DNA of 64,000 nt from assembly GCF_004362045.1 (NCBI RefSeq), contig NZ_SNWX01000007.1:51748-115747 (forward strand), given 5' to 3'. Of this stretch, positions 7,762-17,692 are shown one piece after another. The notes beneath the pieces are model-generated. The model was given only the letters and a program-made list of their open reading frames with translations, ran no database searches and was not told the origin of the DNA. Positions within the stretch are counted from its first letter, which is position 1, and each line of letters begins with the position of its first letter. Source of the DNA: Halanaerobium saccharolyticum (GTDB lineage: Bacteria; Bacillota; Halanaerobiia; Halanaerobiales; Halanaerobiaceae). The position numbers and the translations under genes are program-made.

Positions 7762-8988
7762 ATGAATGCTGATTTAATTATTGCAGGTGCTGGTCCAGCA
7801 GGACTTTTTTCTGCTGTTCAGGCTGCAGAAAATAATGAGAATAAAAAAATTATAATCTTAGAAAAGAACTCCAGTGCCGGCAAAAAACTTTTAATCAGCG
7901 GTTCAGGTCAGTGTAATTTAACCCATGCAGGTGATATTTCTCAGTTCTTTGATCACTATGGAGAAAATTATAATTTTCTAATGGGACCTCTTTATACTTT
8001 TGACAATCATCAGTTAATGAAATTTTTTAAAGATAGAGGGATTAAATTTAGAAAAGCTAGAGGTGGAAAGATTTTTCCTGAGTCAAATAAAGCCTCTGAT
8101 ATTTTAAATGTATTATTAAAAGAAGCAAAAGCTAGAGGAATTAAAATAATATATAATACTCCAGTAGAAAATGTTAAATATAAAACCGGACGATTTAAAA
8201 TTAAAACTGCAGATAAAATTTATAAAAGTAAATATTTTTTGCTTGCAGCCGGAGGAAAATCCTTTCCTCGAACAGGTTCAACAGGTGATGGCTTTCAAAT
8301 TGCCAGTAGTTTAGGTCATAATATTATCGAACCACAACCTGCTTTAGCCCCAGTAATTATTAAAAATTATCAGTTCAAAATGCTGAGTGGAATTTCGCTT
8401 AAGAATAAAGAGGTTTCACTCTGGAGAAAGGAAAATTTAATAAAAAGCTGGAGTGGTGATCTGTTGTTAACACATCAAGGACTCTCCGGACCGGGAATTA
8501 TTAATTATTCCCGTTATATGCAAAAAGGAGATATTATAAAAGTAATGTTATTAAACTATTCTAAGGAAGAGTTAGAAAACAACCTGCTCAAAAAAATTGA
8601 AAGAGAAGGGAAATTGAATTTACTCAATCTTTTAATTAAATTCCCAATTGCCCAGAGATTAATTGAAAAGATACTTGAAATTGCAGAGATTGACGGCAGC
8701 CAGAATGCAGCTCATCTGACTAGACAGGAAAGAAAAGAAATTATTGAAATTTTTTCAAATTTAGAATTTAAAATTAAAAGTTTAGCGAACTTTAATCAGT
8801 CCATGGTAACAAAAGGAGGGATTGACCTCAGCGAGATCAATCCCCAGAATATGGAATCAAGAATTATTAGTAACTTTTTTGCTGCCGGCGAAGTTCTAGA
8901 TATTGATGGAGATACCGGCGGCTATAATCTGCAGGCTGCTTTTTCTACAGCCTTTTTGGCAGGCAGCGAACTTAAAGAAAGATTATAA
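7762..8988 (+). CDS. BaiN/HI0933-type NAD(P)/FAD-dependent oxidoreductase
   Basis: This protein of about 408 residues begins with a dinucleotide-binding fold (GAGPAG, residues 9-14). It carries the SGSGQCNLTH motif near residue 45 and a closing FAD motif (GEVLDIDGDTGGYN) near residue 375, both typical of the HI0933/YhiN family that includes BaiN. Family members are cytoplasmic flavoproteins; the substrate is unknown here. I chose ATG 7762 because the GGAGGG ribosome site overlaps the earlier in-frame ATG at 7747. The gene converges with the baeRF-like gene, with the two stop codons adjacent. Confidence 0.88.
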   Translation: MNADLIIAGAGPAGLFSAVQAAENNENKKIIILEKNSSAGKKLLISGSGQCNLTHAGDISQFFDHYGENYNFLMGPLYTFDNHQLMKFFKDRGIKFRKARGGKIFPESNKASDILNVLLKEAKARGIKIIYNTPVENVKYKTGRFKIKTADKIYKSKYFLLAAGGKSFPRTGSTGDGFQIASSLGHNIIEPQPALAPVIIKNYQFKMLSGISLKNKEVSLWRKENLIKSWSGDLLLTHQGLSGPGIINYSRYMQKGDIIKVMLLNYSKEELENNLLKKIEREGKLNLLNLLIKFPIAQRLIEKILEIAEIDGSQNAAHLTRQERKEIIEIFSNLEFKIKSLANFNQSMVTKGGIDLSEINPQNMESRIISNFFAAGEVLDIDGDTGGYNLQAAFSTAFLAGSELKERL

Positions 8989-10128
8989 TTAATATCTATA
9001 AATCGCTGCTATATCTTCTCCATCTGGCATCTCTTCTTTTTCCAGAGAATAAACTGTTCCCCCATTTTTAATTGTCTGCATGGCAGCAAAATTATAAAGA
9101 TCATAATCATCATTATTACCCATCACTTTAATTTCATTTTCAGCTTCAACAAAAACTCCGTCCTTCTCAGCTTTTTTATTAAGCAGAAGGGTATCAATTT
9201 TACTGTAATGGGCAGCTTCAACAATATCTTCTAACTCAGCTGAACATTTATCTCCTGATTTAAGCTCTAAATATTTATCCTTAACTTCTCTTAAATAATC
9301 ATAAAGATGTGGACCTACAATTTCCCATCCTTTTTCTCGTAAAACCTTTTTATTCATCTGTTTTGCATTACCACTTAGATTTTCTTCCACTAATTTATCA
9401 TAATTATTAATATTTTTATAAAGAGCAAATACACTGTCATCAGCAGCTATAACAAGATAACTGTCTTCATCTTTTAGTTCTAAATTAATAATCCTATCAA
9501 TTTCTTTTAAATAATGCATTAAATCTTCATTATCATCATCCGGTGCTCCACCCTGTCCGTGAAATACTGCTGATCCACCTGCTGTATTAACAGATTGATG
9601 TTTTTCAGCTGCTTCATCATCAAGATTTAAAAACTCTTTAATATTGAGAGGTAAGTTCTCTACTTCAACTTCTTCAATATTATCTCTGGTAGCCTGGTAC
9701 AGTTGATTATGCTTTGGACTCATAGCTAGAAGATAGTATTTTTGATTATCATGTAATTCTGCAATTAACTGTTTTAGATTGAAATTATAACTTACATATG
9801 ACTTATCATAGGTATCAACTGCAAGTTTGAAATATTCAAATCTATCAGGTGCAATAAAGACTGCCAGCCCCTCTTTTTGCTGCTGCCAGAAGCTGCTGTC
9901 AGCTGCCAGAGAAAATGCTGGTTTTAAAAATTCATCAACCTCTCGCTGCTTGTAATCCCACTTTTCTTTGAGTTTTTCTTCAACTTCCTGCAGCCGATTT
10001 TTAAACTCAATTTCTAATTTCTTGAATTCTCCATTATGCACAGCCTTAGTTGATAAATAAATTGAAACACAGGGGCTTTCCTGATCTTGAATAAGGTCTT
10101 TTAAAGTATCCAGCTTAATTTCAGTCAT
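8989..10128 (-). CDS. baeRF-like (bacterial archaeo-eukaryotic release-factor-type) protein
   Basis: This 379-residue soluble protein begins with a segment about constraining phospho- or peptidyl chemistry only by family resemblance: the opening (SPCVSIYLST, near residue 18), the long charged middle and the late segment with VEAAHYSKIDTLLL (near residue 308) match the baeRF families related to eRF1/Pelota. A glycine-rich GGSAVFHGQGG stretch near residue 184 lies where release-factor-like loops are found. The role in bacteria is not established; ribosome rescue or stress functions have been proposed. It has a GGAGGT ribosome site and appears monocistronic. The family assignment is from pattern memory and is moderate. 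Confidence 0.6.
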   Translation of the reverse strand: MTEIKLDTLKDLIQDQESPCVSIYLSTKAVHNGEFKKLEIEFKNRLQEVEEKLKEKWDYKQREVDEFLKPAFSLAADSSFWQQQKEGLAVFIAPDRFEYFKLAVDTYDKSYVSYNFNLKQLIAELHDNQKYYLLAMSPKHNQLYQATRDNIEEVEVENLPLNIKEFLNLDDEAAEKHQSVNTAGGSAVFHGQGGAPDDDNEDLMHYLKEIDRIINLELKDEDSYLVIAADDSVFALYKNINNYDKLVEENLSGNAKQMNKKVLREKGWEIVGPHLYDYLREVKDKYLELKSGDKCSAELEDIVEAAHYSKIDTLLLNKKAEKDGVFVEAENEIKVMGNNDDYDLYNFAAMQTIKNGGTVYSLEKEEMPDGEDIAAIYRY

Positions 10129-10265
10129 ATATATTACCTCCTATTTAATTAAATAACCTACTCTCTACTTTTAACTTCTTGCTCAAGAAAATAAAATTTT
10201 GATATTATTAATTAATTGTCTATAATTATATTCTATCAAAAATTGAAAAAATATAAAGTAATTTT

Positions 10266-11720
10266 TTAACTGACAAACTGCCAGTAAATTTTTGCCAGGG
10301 CCATAACTCCCTGTTTAATCGAAAACTGACTTAAAGCAGCTGCTGAAATTATTAGTTGATTACTCACTTCAGCACTCAAAAAGTTCTTATAATCAGGAAG
10401 CAGGATAGAGTTTTTTTCGGCAAAAACTTTAAAATCATGCTGGCTGATTTCTTGATTTAATTGCAGTTTGAGATAAAAGAGAGAATCGGTCTCTACAGAC
10501 TCAACTCCTCTAAAATGATCTTTAATTGCTTCTTTTAAGAGTAATTTCCTGTTTTTAAGACGCTGCTTTAAAAATTTAATTCTTTTTTCTAAATAACCAT
10601 GGTCAAGATAATAACTCAATAAATTATTAATTAAATTATCTCCAGCTGAAAATTTCTTTGTTTTAATTATCTGCTTGAGAATATATTTATTTAAATTTGA
10701 GTTTAACTCGTTTTTCTTATTTTTAGACTCGGTTTCTAAATAGACAAGTCCTATTTCTAAACCAGGAAAAACTCTGGAACTAAGGTCCTGGACTAAAATA
10801 ATCTCTCTTTTATATCTTGACTCTAATAGTTCCTGAATCTTCTTATTTTTTTGATAGAGCCCAAAATACTCATAGATTATAACTTTAAATTTAAGCATCT
10901 GTGCCAGTTCAAGCAGCGATTTAAGTTTTGAAAGACTCCAGTCCAAGAGACTATCTCCTACAGATTCATCACTAATAATTAAATAATCAATGGTATTATT
11001 TTCTAGAAATTCCATCAGACTATCATAATCAGCAGAACTCAAATTAAGATTACTTTTTTCAGCTGGAGGCGGGGCTTTTTCGAGTTCCCCAGAAATTTTA
11101 AATTTTTCTGCATAAAACGAGCTAAAAAAAGAAATATCAGTAGCTCTGGTAAATAATAATTCTTTGTTTTCACCGATCATTGAATTTAAAATCTCATGCA
11201 GCTGTTCTTCTGAACTGTAATATAATTTAGTTTTTTCTATTTCCTGATATTGATCCTGCAGAAGTTTAAAATAACTGCTTTCCTGCACTCCCATTTTCCT
11301 GAAACTCTGCCCTTTAAATTCTGAATAAAAGCGATCAAAAATTAAATCCCAGGCAAATTCCTCCAAAAATTCTCCCCCATTTTCCGGACCACTAAAATCA
11401 ATAATTTTTTGGGGGGCTGAAAAAGCTTTAGAGGTCAAGATTCTTAACCGCTGGTCATCTCCATTACTTTTTAATGCTGCAGCAGGAGCAATGTAGCTCC
11501 CACTGCCTTCCTTTTTATAAATAAGATTCTCTGCAGCTAAAAGATCATAAGCCTTAACAACTGTTTCGGCATTCACATTCAGGCGGGAAGCAAGATTTCT
11601 AATTGAGGGCATTTTAGTATCCGGAGTGTATTTATCTGCCAGGATCTCCGCTCTAATTGCTTCATAGATCTGAGTATATAGATTTTCTTCTCCATCTCTG
11701 TTTAATTCAATTTCGAACAT
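10266..11720 (-). CDS. MocR/GntR-family regulator with degenerate aminotransferase-like domain
   Basis: Residues 1-75 form a GntR winged helix (LYTQIYEAIRAEIL, then MPSIRNLASRLNVNAETV). The remaining 410 residues align in outline with the fold-type I aminotransferase domain of MocR regulators. In MocR proteins a lysine in the FSK-x-L-x-PGLR-x-G motif holds PLP. Here the motif reads DLSSRVFPGLEIG, so lysine is replaced by serine, and the usual acidic DDYD segment reads IYEYF. PLP binding through a Schiff base is therefore unlikely, and the effector may differ. The neighbouring ATPase gene is a possible target, 73 nt upstream on the same strand. The length (484 residues) is normal. Confidence 0.83.
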   Translation of the reverse strand: MFEIELNRDGEENLYTQIYEAIRAEILADKYTPDTKMPSIRNLASRLNVNAETVVKAYDLLAAENLIYKKEGSGSYIAPAAALKSNGDDQRLRILTSKAFSAPQKIIDFSGPENGGEFLEEFAWDLIFDRFYSEFKGQSFRKMGVQESSYFKLLQDQYQEIEKTKLYYSSEEQLHEILNSMIGENKELLFTRATDISFFSSFYAEKFKISGELEKAPPPAEKSNLNLSSADYDSLMEFLENNTIDYLIISDESVGDSLLDWSLSKLKSLLELAQMLKFKVIIYEYFGLYQKNKKIQELLESRYKREIILVQDLSSRVFPGLEIGLVYLETESKNKKNELNSNLNKYILKQIIKTKKFSAGDNLINNLLSYYLDHGYLEKRIKFLKQRLKNRKLLLKEAIKDHFRGVESVETDSLFYLKLQLNQEISQHDFKVFAEKNSILLPDYKNFLSAEVSNQLIISAAALSQFSIKQGVMALAKIYWQFVS

Positions 11721-11793
11721 TCTGCTTCCCTCCAGTAATTAATTTATATTTTCTATAATAAATTTACTGCTAAATTGAATATATTTTTAAAAA

Positions 11794-14541
11794 TTATACA
11801 TTTGCTTTCCGACGTCTGAAAAACTTAATAACCTCATTTAAGATTAAAAATAATACACTGGAAATCAAAATTCTAATCCAGGGATTAATTCCTACCCCTG
11901 CGAACCCCAGAAAATCATTAATAAATGGAATATATACTACTCCTAAAACCAGAGCAATTGAAATTAAAATAGAATATAACATCTTTGAGTTATTGAAAAA
12001 ATTTTTCGAAAAGATACTCTGATATTCATATCTTAAAGACATAATATTTATCCACTGCAGACAGGCAACTGTCAAATAACTAATAGTTGTGGCCTGTGCA
12101 TATAATCGACCACCTTCACTAACTGCAGAAACTCGACCATTAATAAAGGAATAAAAGTTAAAATAAGCTAAACCACCAATTACTAGTGACATAAAAGCAA
12201 AATTACTAAATGTTTTTCTATTAACAATGTGGTCATTTTGACTTCGCGGTGGTGATTTCATTATCTGATCTGAAGCTGGATCAAAAGTGTAAGCTGTCAA
12301 TGGTAAAATTTCAGCCAGTAAGTCAATTGACAGAATCTGAATAGCCAGAATAGGAATTGGCAGATCAAAAAGTGCTGCAGCAATTAATCCAAGCAGTACC
12401 AGCGTTAATTCAGCCCCATTGGCAGTTAATGTTGCAAGTATTGTTTTCTTTAAATTATTATAAATTGTTCTTCCTTCTTTAATGGCATAAACCAGGGTTG
12501 GAAAGCTGTCATCAAGCAATATTAGCTCTGAGGCTTCTTTAGAGACATCTGTTCCCATCTGCCCCATTGCTACTCCAATATGAGCACTCTTAAGAGCAGG
12601 AGCATCATTTACTCCATCACCGGTTACAGCCACAATTTTCTGCTGTTCTTTTAAATTCTTAACGATTCTTAGCTTGTTTTCTGGTGAGACGCGCGAGAAA
12701 ATAAGGGACCTGTTTTCTTCCATAGTCTGCCGCAGTTCAGTTTCACTCATTTCTTCTAAATCTTCACTGGTAAAAACAGGTACATCTTCATCATCAAGTG
12801 AAAGGCTAATCTCTTTTCCAATTGCCTGAGCTGTAATTGCATGATCTCCAGTCATCATATAAGTATCAATATGAGCCTCATGTGATTCCTGAATAGCTTC
12901 TTTAACTCCTTCTTTAGGAGGGTCAATCATGGCTACCAGTCCAAGGAAAATAACATCCTTTTCTATTTCTTCTAAAACATAGTCCGTCTCATCATCTTCT
13001 AATTTGCGGTAGGCAATAGCTAAAACACGCATTGCATCTTTAGAATACTTTTCATTCAATTTATTCAATCTTTCTTTATCTGCTTCAGTTATTTCTACTA
13101 CTTCTCCATCTTTTACGATATGCTTAGAAATGGATAGTATACTCCCCAATGCCCCTTTCATCTTAAGATAGTTTCCATCCTCAAATTCTCTGATTGAACT
13201 CATCCTTTTGCGATCAGAATCAAAGCTGAATTCATGTAGTTCCCTATTTTCTTCATCTTCATCAGGAGAACGAGTACCAAGTTTTGTGGAAAGGGTAATG
13301 AGTGCAGCTTCTGTGGGATCACCAATTGCATACCAGCCTTGATGTTCCTCATCTGGCTCATGAATCTCTGCATTAGAAGCCATAGTGGCTGCATCAAAAA
13401 TAATTTCCATTTCCGCAATCTCTTCCTCAGTCAGAGGTTTTCCATCTTCACTTAAAATTTTTCCCTCTGGTTTATAACCAAGCCCGGTAATTCCATACTC
13501 CCTACCATCAAAATATACCTTTTTAACTGTCATTTCATTTTTGGTTAAAGTACCAGTTTTATCTGTACAGACAACATTGGTTGATCCTAGAGTTTCCGCA
13601 GAGGATAATTTTTTGACGACTGCATTTTCTCCTGCCAATCTTTTAACACCCTGAGAAAGAGCAACTGTAACCTGCATTGGTAAAGCCTGAGGCACAACCG
13701 CTGCTGCTACTCCAAGTGCATAAATCAAAGCAAAATTAAGACCATAACCTCTGTAAATGCTTACTCCAAACAATATGAATCCAACTGCTACCGCAAAAAC
13801 CCCAATCCTATTAGCTACTGAATTAAGTTCATTTTGTAGAGGGGAACGAGATTTGTCTTCTTCCTGAGTCATAGAAGCAATTTTACCCATTTCAGTTTCC
13901 ATGCCGGTTCTGACAACAACACCCTTAGCTGAACCAGAGGCAACTGTTGTTCCCAGATAGACCATATTATCACGATCCGCCAGAGTCCTCTCTTCTTCAA
14001 TATGATTGGACTCCTTCTCCTGAGGCATTGATTCCCCAGTCAAAGAAACATCATTTGTTCTTAAATTGAATGATTCGATAATTCTTAAATCAGCCGGTAT
14101 CTTATCCCCTTCTTCCAGACTGACAATATCTCCAACAACTAATTCTTCCTGTGGGATTTCAGCGATCTGGTCATCTCTAATTACTTTGGAAGGAGATTTT
14201 ACTAATTTATTCAAAGAATCCATAATTTTTTCAGCCTTATATTCCTGCATAAAACCAATTACAGAGTTAAGTACTGCTATCATCAACATTACTGATGCAT
14301 CACGATAACTTCCTATTAACAATGACATTACTGCTGCTACCAAAAGTAAGATCACCAGTACATCTTTAAACTGCTGCAGAAATATAATAAATAAAGACCT
14401 TTTTTCAACTGCTTCAAGAACATTTTTCCCATTTTCTTCAAGCCGCTTTTGAGCCTCAGACTGACTTAATCCTTTTTTGGAAGACCCAAGTTCATCCAGG
14501 ACCTCTTTCGCTTTTTTTCTATAAAACTCTTTTTCTGGCAT
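11794..14541 (-). CDS. P2-type cation-transporting ATPase
   Basis: This 915-residue pump has an N-terminal cation ATPase domain, actuator motif TGES (near 168), phosphorylation motif CTDKTGTLT (near 325), MTGDHA and GDGVNDAPAL motifs, and about ten membrane helices. It resembles the calcium and Na/K-type P2 ATPases. The M4 motif is PQALP rather than the calcium-pump PEGLP, and M6 reads IDLLAEILP rather than the VNLVTDGLP type. The acidic IDL pattern is closer to Na,K-ATPases. In a halophile, Na+ or Ca2+ export is plausible, but the ion cannot be assigned. A GntR/MocR gene follows on the same strand. Confidence 0.9.
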   Translation of the reverse strand: MPEKEFYRKKAKEVLDELGSSKKGLSQSEAQKRLEENGKNVLEAVEKRSLFIIFLQQFKDVLVILLLVAAVMSLLIGSYRDASVMLMIAVLNSVIGFMQEYKAEKIMDSLNKLVKSPSKVIRDDQIAEIPQEELVVGDIVSLEEGDKIPADLRIIESFNLRTNDVSLTGESMPQEKESNHIEEERTLADRDNMVYLGTTVASGSAKGVVVRTGMETEMGKIASMTQEEDKSRSPLQNELNSVANRIGVFAVAVGFILFGVSIYRGYGLNFALIYALGVAAAVVPQALPMQVTVALSQGVKRLAGENAVVKKLSSAETLGSTNVVCTDKTGTLTKNEMTVKKVYFDGREYGITGLGYKPEGKILSEDGKPLTEEEIAEMEIIFDAATMASNAEIHEPDEEHQGWYAIGDPTEAALITLSTKLGTRSPDEDEENRELHEFSFDSDRKRMSSIREFEDGNYLKMKGALGSILSISKHIVKDGEVVEITEADKERLNKLNEKYSKDAMRVLAIAYRKLEDDETDYVLEEIEKDVIFLGLVAMIDPPKEGVKEAIQESHEAHIDTYMMTGDHAITAQAIGKEISLSLDDEDVPVFTSEDLEEMSETELRQTMEENRSLIFSRVSPENKLRIVKNLKEQQKIVAVTGDGVNDAPALKSAHIGVAMGQMGTDVSKEASELILLDDSFPTLVYAIKEGRTIYNNLKKTILATLTANGAELTLVLLGLIAAALFDLPIPILAIQILSIDLLAEILPLTAYTFDPASDQIMKSPPRSQNDHIVNRKTFSNFAFMSLVIGGLAYFNFYSFINGRVSAVSEGGRLYAQATTISYLTVACLQWINIMSLRYEYQSIFSKNFFNNSKMLYSILISIALVLGVVYIPFINDFLGFAGVGINPWIRILISSVLFLILNEVIKFFRRRKANV

Positions 14542-14614
14542 TTGATCACCTCTTATATGTTTTGAAGTAATTTTTTAATAATACAAAATTACATTTAAAC
14601 TAATCCAAACTCAA

Positions 14615-15136
14615 CTATTCAGCCAGTGCTGAAACCAGTTCTCGACAGTAATCCGGAATGTCTTTAACAACTCTGCCCCAGACAATATTTTCGTCTCTAA
14701 AGGCTGGCTGATCAACCCAACTGCCCCCAGCATTAATAATATCATCTTTAATTCCTTCAGAACCGGTAGCTTTTCCACTGACTATTCCAGCAGAAATTCC
14801 AACCAGACCGGCGTGACAGATTAAACCAATAATTTTGCCTGCTTCATAATTTTTCCGAACTAATTCAACAATATTCTCATCTCTTCTTATCTTATCAGGA
14901 GTCCAGCCACCTGGAACTAAAACTCCATCATAATCTTCATCTAAAACCTCTGCAGCTGTAAAATCTGCCTTTTTAGTCAGACAGCCGTGTTTACTGCTGT
15001 ATTCCTTGTTTTTTTCCATACCAATTACATCAACACTAGCACCTTCTTCTTTCATTCTCATATATACTACCCAAAATTCTAAATCTTCATAACCCGGGCC
15101 AATTAACATTGCAATATTTTTTCCTTTTAATTTCAC
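14615..15136 (-). CDS. DJ-1/PfpI family protein
   Basis: This 173-residue single-domain protein has the nucleophile elbow ICHAG with Cys107, and the partner acidic residue in GYEDLEF (Glu17). VPGGWTPD (near 75) forms the oxyanion region. DJ-1/PfpI proteins act as stress chaperones, glyoxalase-like hydrolases or proteases; which applies here cannot be told. It is cytoplasmic, with no signal peptide. The gene lies 73 nt upstream of the P-type ATPase gene on the same strand and could share its transcript. Confidence 0.9.
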   Translation of the reverse strand: MKLKGKNIAMLIGPGYEDLEFWVVYMRMKEEGASVDVIGMEKNKEYSSKHGCLTKKADFTAAEVLDEDYDGVLVPGGWTPDKIRRDENIVELVRKNYEAGKIIGLICHAGLVGISAGIVSGKATGSEGIKDDIINAGGSWVDQPAFRDENIVWGRVVKDIPDYCRELVSALAE

Positions 15137-15225
15137 TTTAATTCACCTCTTTATTTTAGTAGTTATCTTTTAGTAGTTAAGTATAATGATAACATTTTTT
15201 AAATAAATTTAAAGTTCATTAGTTA

Positions 15226-16617
15226 CTAATTTATCTGAAAGTTTTCAACCTGAAAATATTTTTCTTTTTCCTCTTTATGTCCTGTTTCCTTTGCCAGGCG
15301 GTAAATTTTGTGATTTAAAAACTTTTTATCCTCCTGTACCAATACATCTTTATCAAAACTGTTCAGAATATAATGGCTAAATTCCCAGACCTGTTCTTTA
15401 ATATTTTGCGGACTACCTTCGGCAACAATTACCAGAGCATCAATTATTGAACCGGCAACCGAAACATCCTGTTTACCATAATGGCTGAGCTGATAAAAAG
15501 TTTTGTAAAGAAGATCCCAAAAGGAAATGTCTTCTAAGATAAAGCAGAGTTCATCTTTTTCATTATAATAATAAGTATTTTCTAAGTTAGCGACTGCAAT
15601 CCTGGATAGAACCCATCCCAGCTGGTTAATACAAAAAATAGCTGTATTGGGATCATTAATTCCCGGAGAAATCGCCCTTAATGCAACCTCAGTTAGCTTC
15701 AATAGTCCAAACTCTATATCATCATTCTTGCTTCTTTCATTACTAATTACCAGATTATCACGTATCTTATCTTTTATTTCTTCTAACTTTTCTTCTTCAA
15801 ATCTTTCATCCTCTTCATTTAGCTGCCAGAATTTAAAAACAACTGTATTTTCAGTTACATAATCCCCTATCATTTTTTCAGCCCTAATAATTATATCATA
15901 TTCATCTGCCATTTTGGTTAATTTTATATCATAAATAACCTGAATATAACCACTTTCTACAGGATGAAGCTCACAAAATTCCCGATCAAGCATTTCCTTG
16001 AGATTATCAGGCGGGTCATTGCGAATCTGATCATTGCTGTCATTTCTGGCTTCAATTTTATCTACTATCGCGATAACATCTTCTTTAAGACTCTCAATCA
16101 AAAGGTTTACCTGAACTGAATTTGCTGCATGATGGATAAAATAAACAAAAAATCCCAGACAGATAATTGCTACAACAACACCAATCATGGCAGAGAAAAT
16201 AGTTGCTTCTCCACTACCCTGTAAACTGTCATCAATAAAAAGTAAAGTTAACATTGAGTAAATAAAACCAGCAATAAAAACTCCTAAAACTTTTAAGGTT
16301 ACCTTGTTTTTTAGAAAATCCTGCATTGTTCGAGGTGAAAATTGGGAGGAATACATTGTCAGCACAACCATAATCATCGAAAAAGATACAGTAATCATGG
16401 CAAATAATGACCCTGCTATGGTAGATAAAATTGTTTTTGATAAATCATAGGAAGTAAAGAAATATGATGGCAGTACCTTAACCAGAATACCGCTGTATTG
16501 ATATTCAATAAAAATAACAATTAAGGAAACTAGAGTAGCAGCGATTGCGTAGATTGATGGTATAAAGTATATTTTATTTTCTATATTGTGTAAAAATTTG
16601 ACCTTCAAAACTGCCAC
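15226..16617 (-). CDS. DUF2254 membrane protein
   Basis: This 463-residue protein has four membrane helices in the first 170 residues (about 18-38, 62-88, 107-128 and 141-165) and a long cytoplasmic part. The segment SSQFSPRTMQDFL near residue 93 is the DUF2254 signature, and ISPGINDPNTA near residue 315 is a second conserved block. The function of DUF2254 is unknown. It is divergently transcribed from the aldo/keto reductase gene, with about 200 nt of AT-rich DNA between them. Confidence 0.85.
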   Translation of the reverse strand: MAVLKVKFLHNIENKIYFIPSIYAIAATLVSLIVIFIEYQYSGILVKVLPSYFFTSYDLSKTILSTIAGSLFAMITVSFSMIMVVLTMYSSQFSPRTMQDFLKNKVTLKVLGVFIAGFIYSMLTLLFIDDSLQGSGEATIFSAMIGVVVAIICLGFFVYFIHHAANSVQVNLLIESLKEDVIAIVDKIEARNDSNDQIRNDPPDNLKEMLDREFCELHPVESGYIQVIYDIKLTKMADEYDIIIRAEKMIGDYVTENTVVFKFWQLNEEDERFEEEKLEEIKDKIRDNLVISNERSKNDDIEFGLLKLTEVALRAISPGINDPNTAIFCINQLGWVLSRIAVANLENTYYYNEKDELCFILEDISFWDLLYKTFYQLSHYGKQDVSVAGSIIDALVIVAEGSPQNIKEQVWEFSHYILNSFDKDVLVQEDKKFLNHKIYRLAKETGHKEEKEKYFQVENFQIN

Positions 16618-16741
16618 ATCCCTTTACTAATATATTTGTTTAAGAATCAATACTTCAATTTTATCTTCTACTAATTGTTCACTTACCTTCTACTATTAAA
16701 TTTCAACAAAATTACTAAATATCCTTTTTTCTTATTAAAAG

Positions 16742-16770
16742 TTGATAATAATTATTAATTTGATTATAAT
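16742..16770 (+). promoter_or_regulatory. Aldo/keto reductase promoter
   Basis: TTGATA (16742-16747) and TATAAT (16765-16770) are spaced by 17 nt, 44 nt before the start codon. This is a strong sigma-A match. Confidence 0.8.
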
Positions 16771-16813
16771 TAATTCAAAGCGTAAAAAAAGCAAGAAATA
16801 GGAGGCTGATAAA

Positions 16814-17632
16814 ATGAAATATGTTAAATTAAATTCCGGTGATCAGATGCCGCTCTTAGGATTAGGAACCTGGCAGCTTAGAGGTCAGAAATGTGTTGAT
16901 TCTGTTAAAATGGCTGTTGAAATCGGCTATGATCATATTGATACAGCAGATGGTTATGATAATCATCAGGCTGTAGGTAAGGGAATTAAAGAAAGTGGAA
17001 TTGATAGAGATGATTTATTTATAACATCTAAAATAAAACCAGAAAACTTACATTATGACAATATCAAGGCAGATGCTAAAAGATTTTTAGATGAATTGGA
17101 TATTGATTATCTTAACCTACTTTTGATCCACTGGCCAAATAAAGATATCCCTTTAGAAGAAAGTCTTAAAGCTTTAAGAGAAGTTAAGGAAGAAGGTCTG
17201 GCTAAAAATATCGGAGTCAGTAATTTTACTATCAACCATCTTAAGGATGCAATAGAAATTGATCCGGATCTAGTGGCTGTAAATCAGGTGGAATTTCATC
17301 CTACACTTTATCAGAAGGACTTACTTGATTTCTGTCAGGAAAATGGGATCGTACTTACTGCTTACAGTCCACTGGCCAGGGGAGAGGTTTTTAAAAATGA
17401 TGTAATTAAAGAGTTAGCTGACAAATATAATAAATCAGCTTCTAAACTTACTCTTAAATGGCTAATTGATAAGGATATTGTGGCAATTCCTAAAGCAAGT
17501 TCCAGAGAACATTTAGAAAGCAATTTCGATCTTTTTGACTGGGATTTACCCGCTGAGGTGAGAAAGAAAATGGATCAGTTGAATGAAGATAACCGCATTA
17601 TTGATCCTGCCTGGGGAGAATTTAATTATTAA
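16814..17632 (+). CDS. Aldo/keto reductase
   Basis: This 272-residue NADPH-dependent reductase has the complete catalytic tetrad: Asp43, Tyr48, Lys73 and His106 (in IDTADGYDN, SKIKP and LIHWP). The cofactor end motif IPKASSREHL is near residue 228. It resembles the 2,5-diketogluconate reductase or glyoxal-reductase group (AKR5), which reduces aldehydes such as methylglyoxal; the substrate is not defined. The start follows GGAGG at a 9-nt spacing. It is monocistronic, with its own promoter, and ends at a REP-like palindrome. Confidence 0.93.
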   Translation: MKYVKLNSGDQMPLLGLGTWQLRGQKCVDSVKMAVEIGYDHIDTADGYDNHQAVGKGIKESGIDRDDLFITSKIKPENLHYDNIKADAKRFLDELDIDYLNLLLIHWPNKDIPLEESLKALREVKEEGLAKNIGVSNFTINHLKDAIEIDPDLVAVNQVEFHPTLYQKDLLDFCQENGIVLTAYSPLARGEVFKNDVIKELADKYNKSASKLTLKWLIDKDIVAIPKASSREHLESNFDLFDWDLPAEVRKKMDQLNEDNRIIDPAWGEFNY

Positions 17633-17644
17633 GGTCTATTAGTA

Positions 17645-17677
17645 CCGGGTACCTGGGAATTATTTCCAGGTACCCGG
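17645..17677. repeat. REP-like palindrome, copy 1
   Basis: A perfect 12-bp inverted repeat (CCGGGTACCTGG with CCAGGTACCCGG) is separated by 9 nt. It lies between the convergent aldo/keto reductase and cbiX genes. No T-tract follows on either strand, so it is not a standard terminator. It shares a GTACC-x-GGTAC core with copies at 48395-48437 and 52255-52298. Confidence 0.8.
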
Positions 17678-17692
17678 ATTTAACTTACTAAC

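Noticed and set aside
17645..17677. Palindrome after the aldo/keto reductase as a plain terminator
   Set aside because: No T-tract follows on either strand and near-identical arms occur at two other sites, so a repeat family explains it better.
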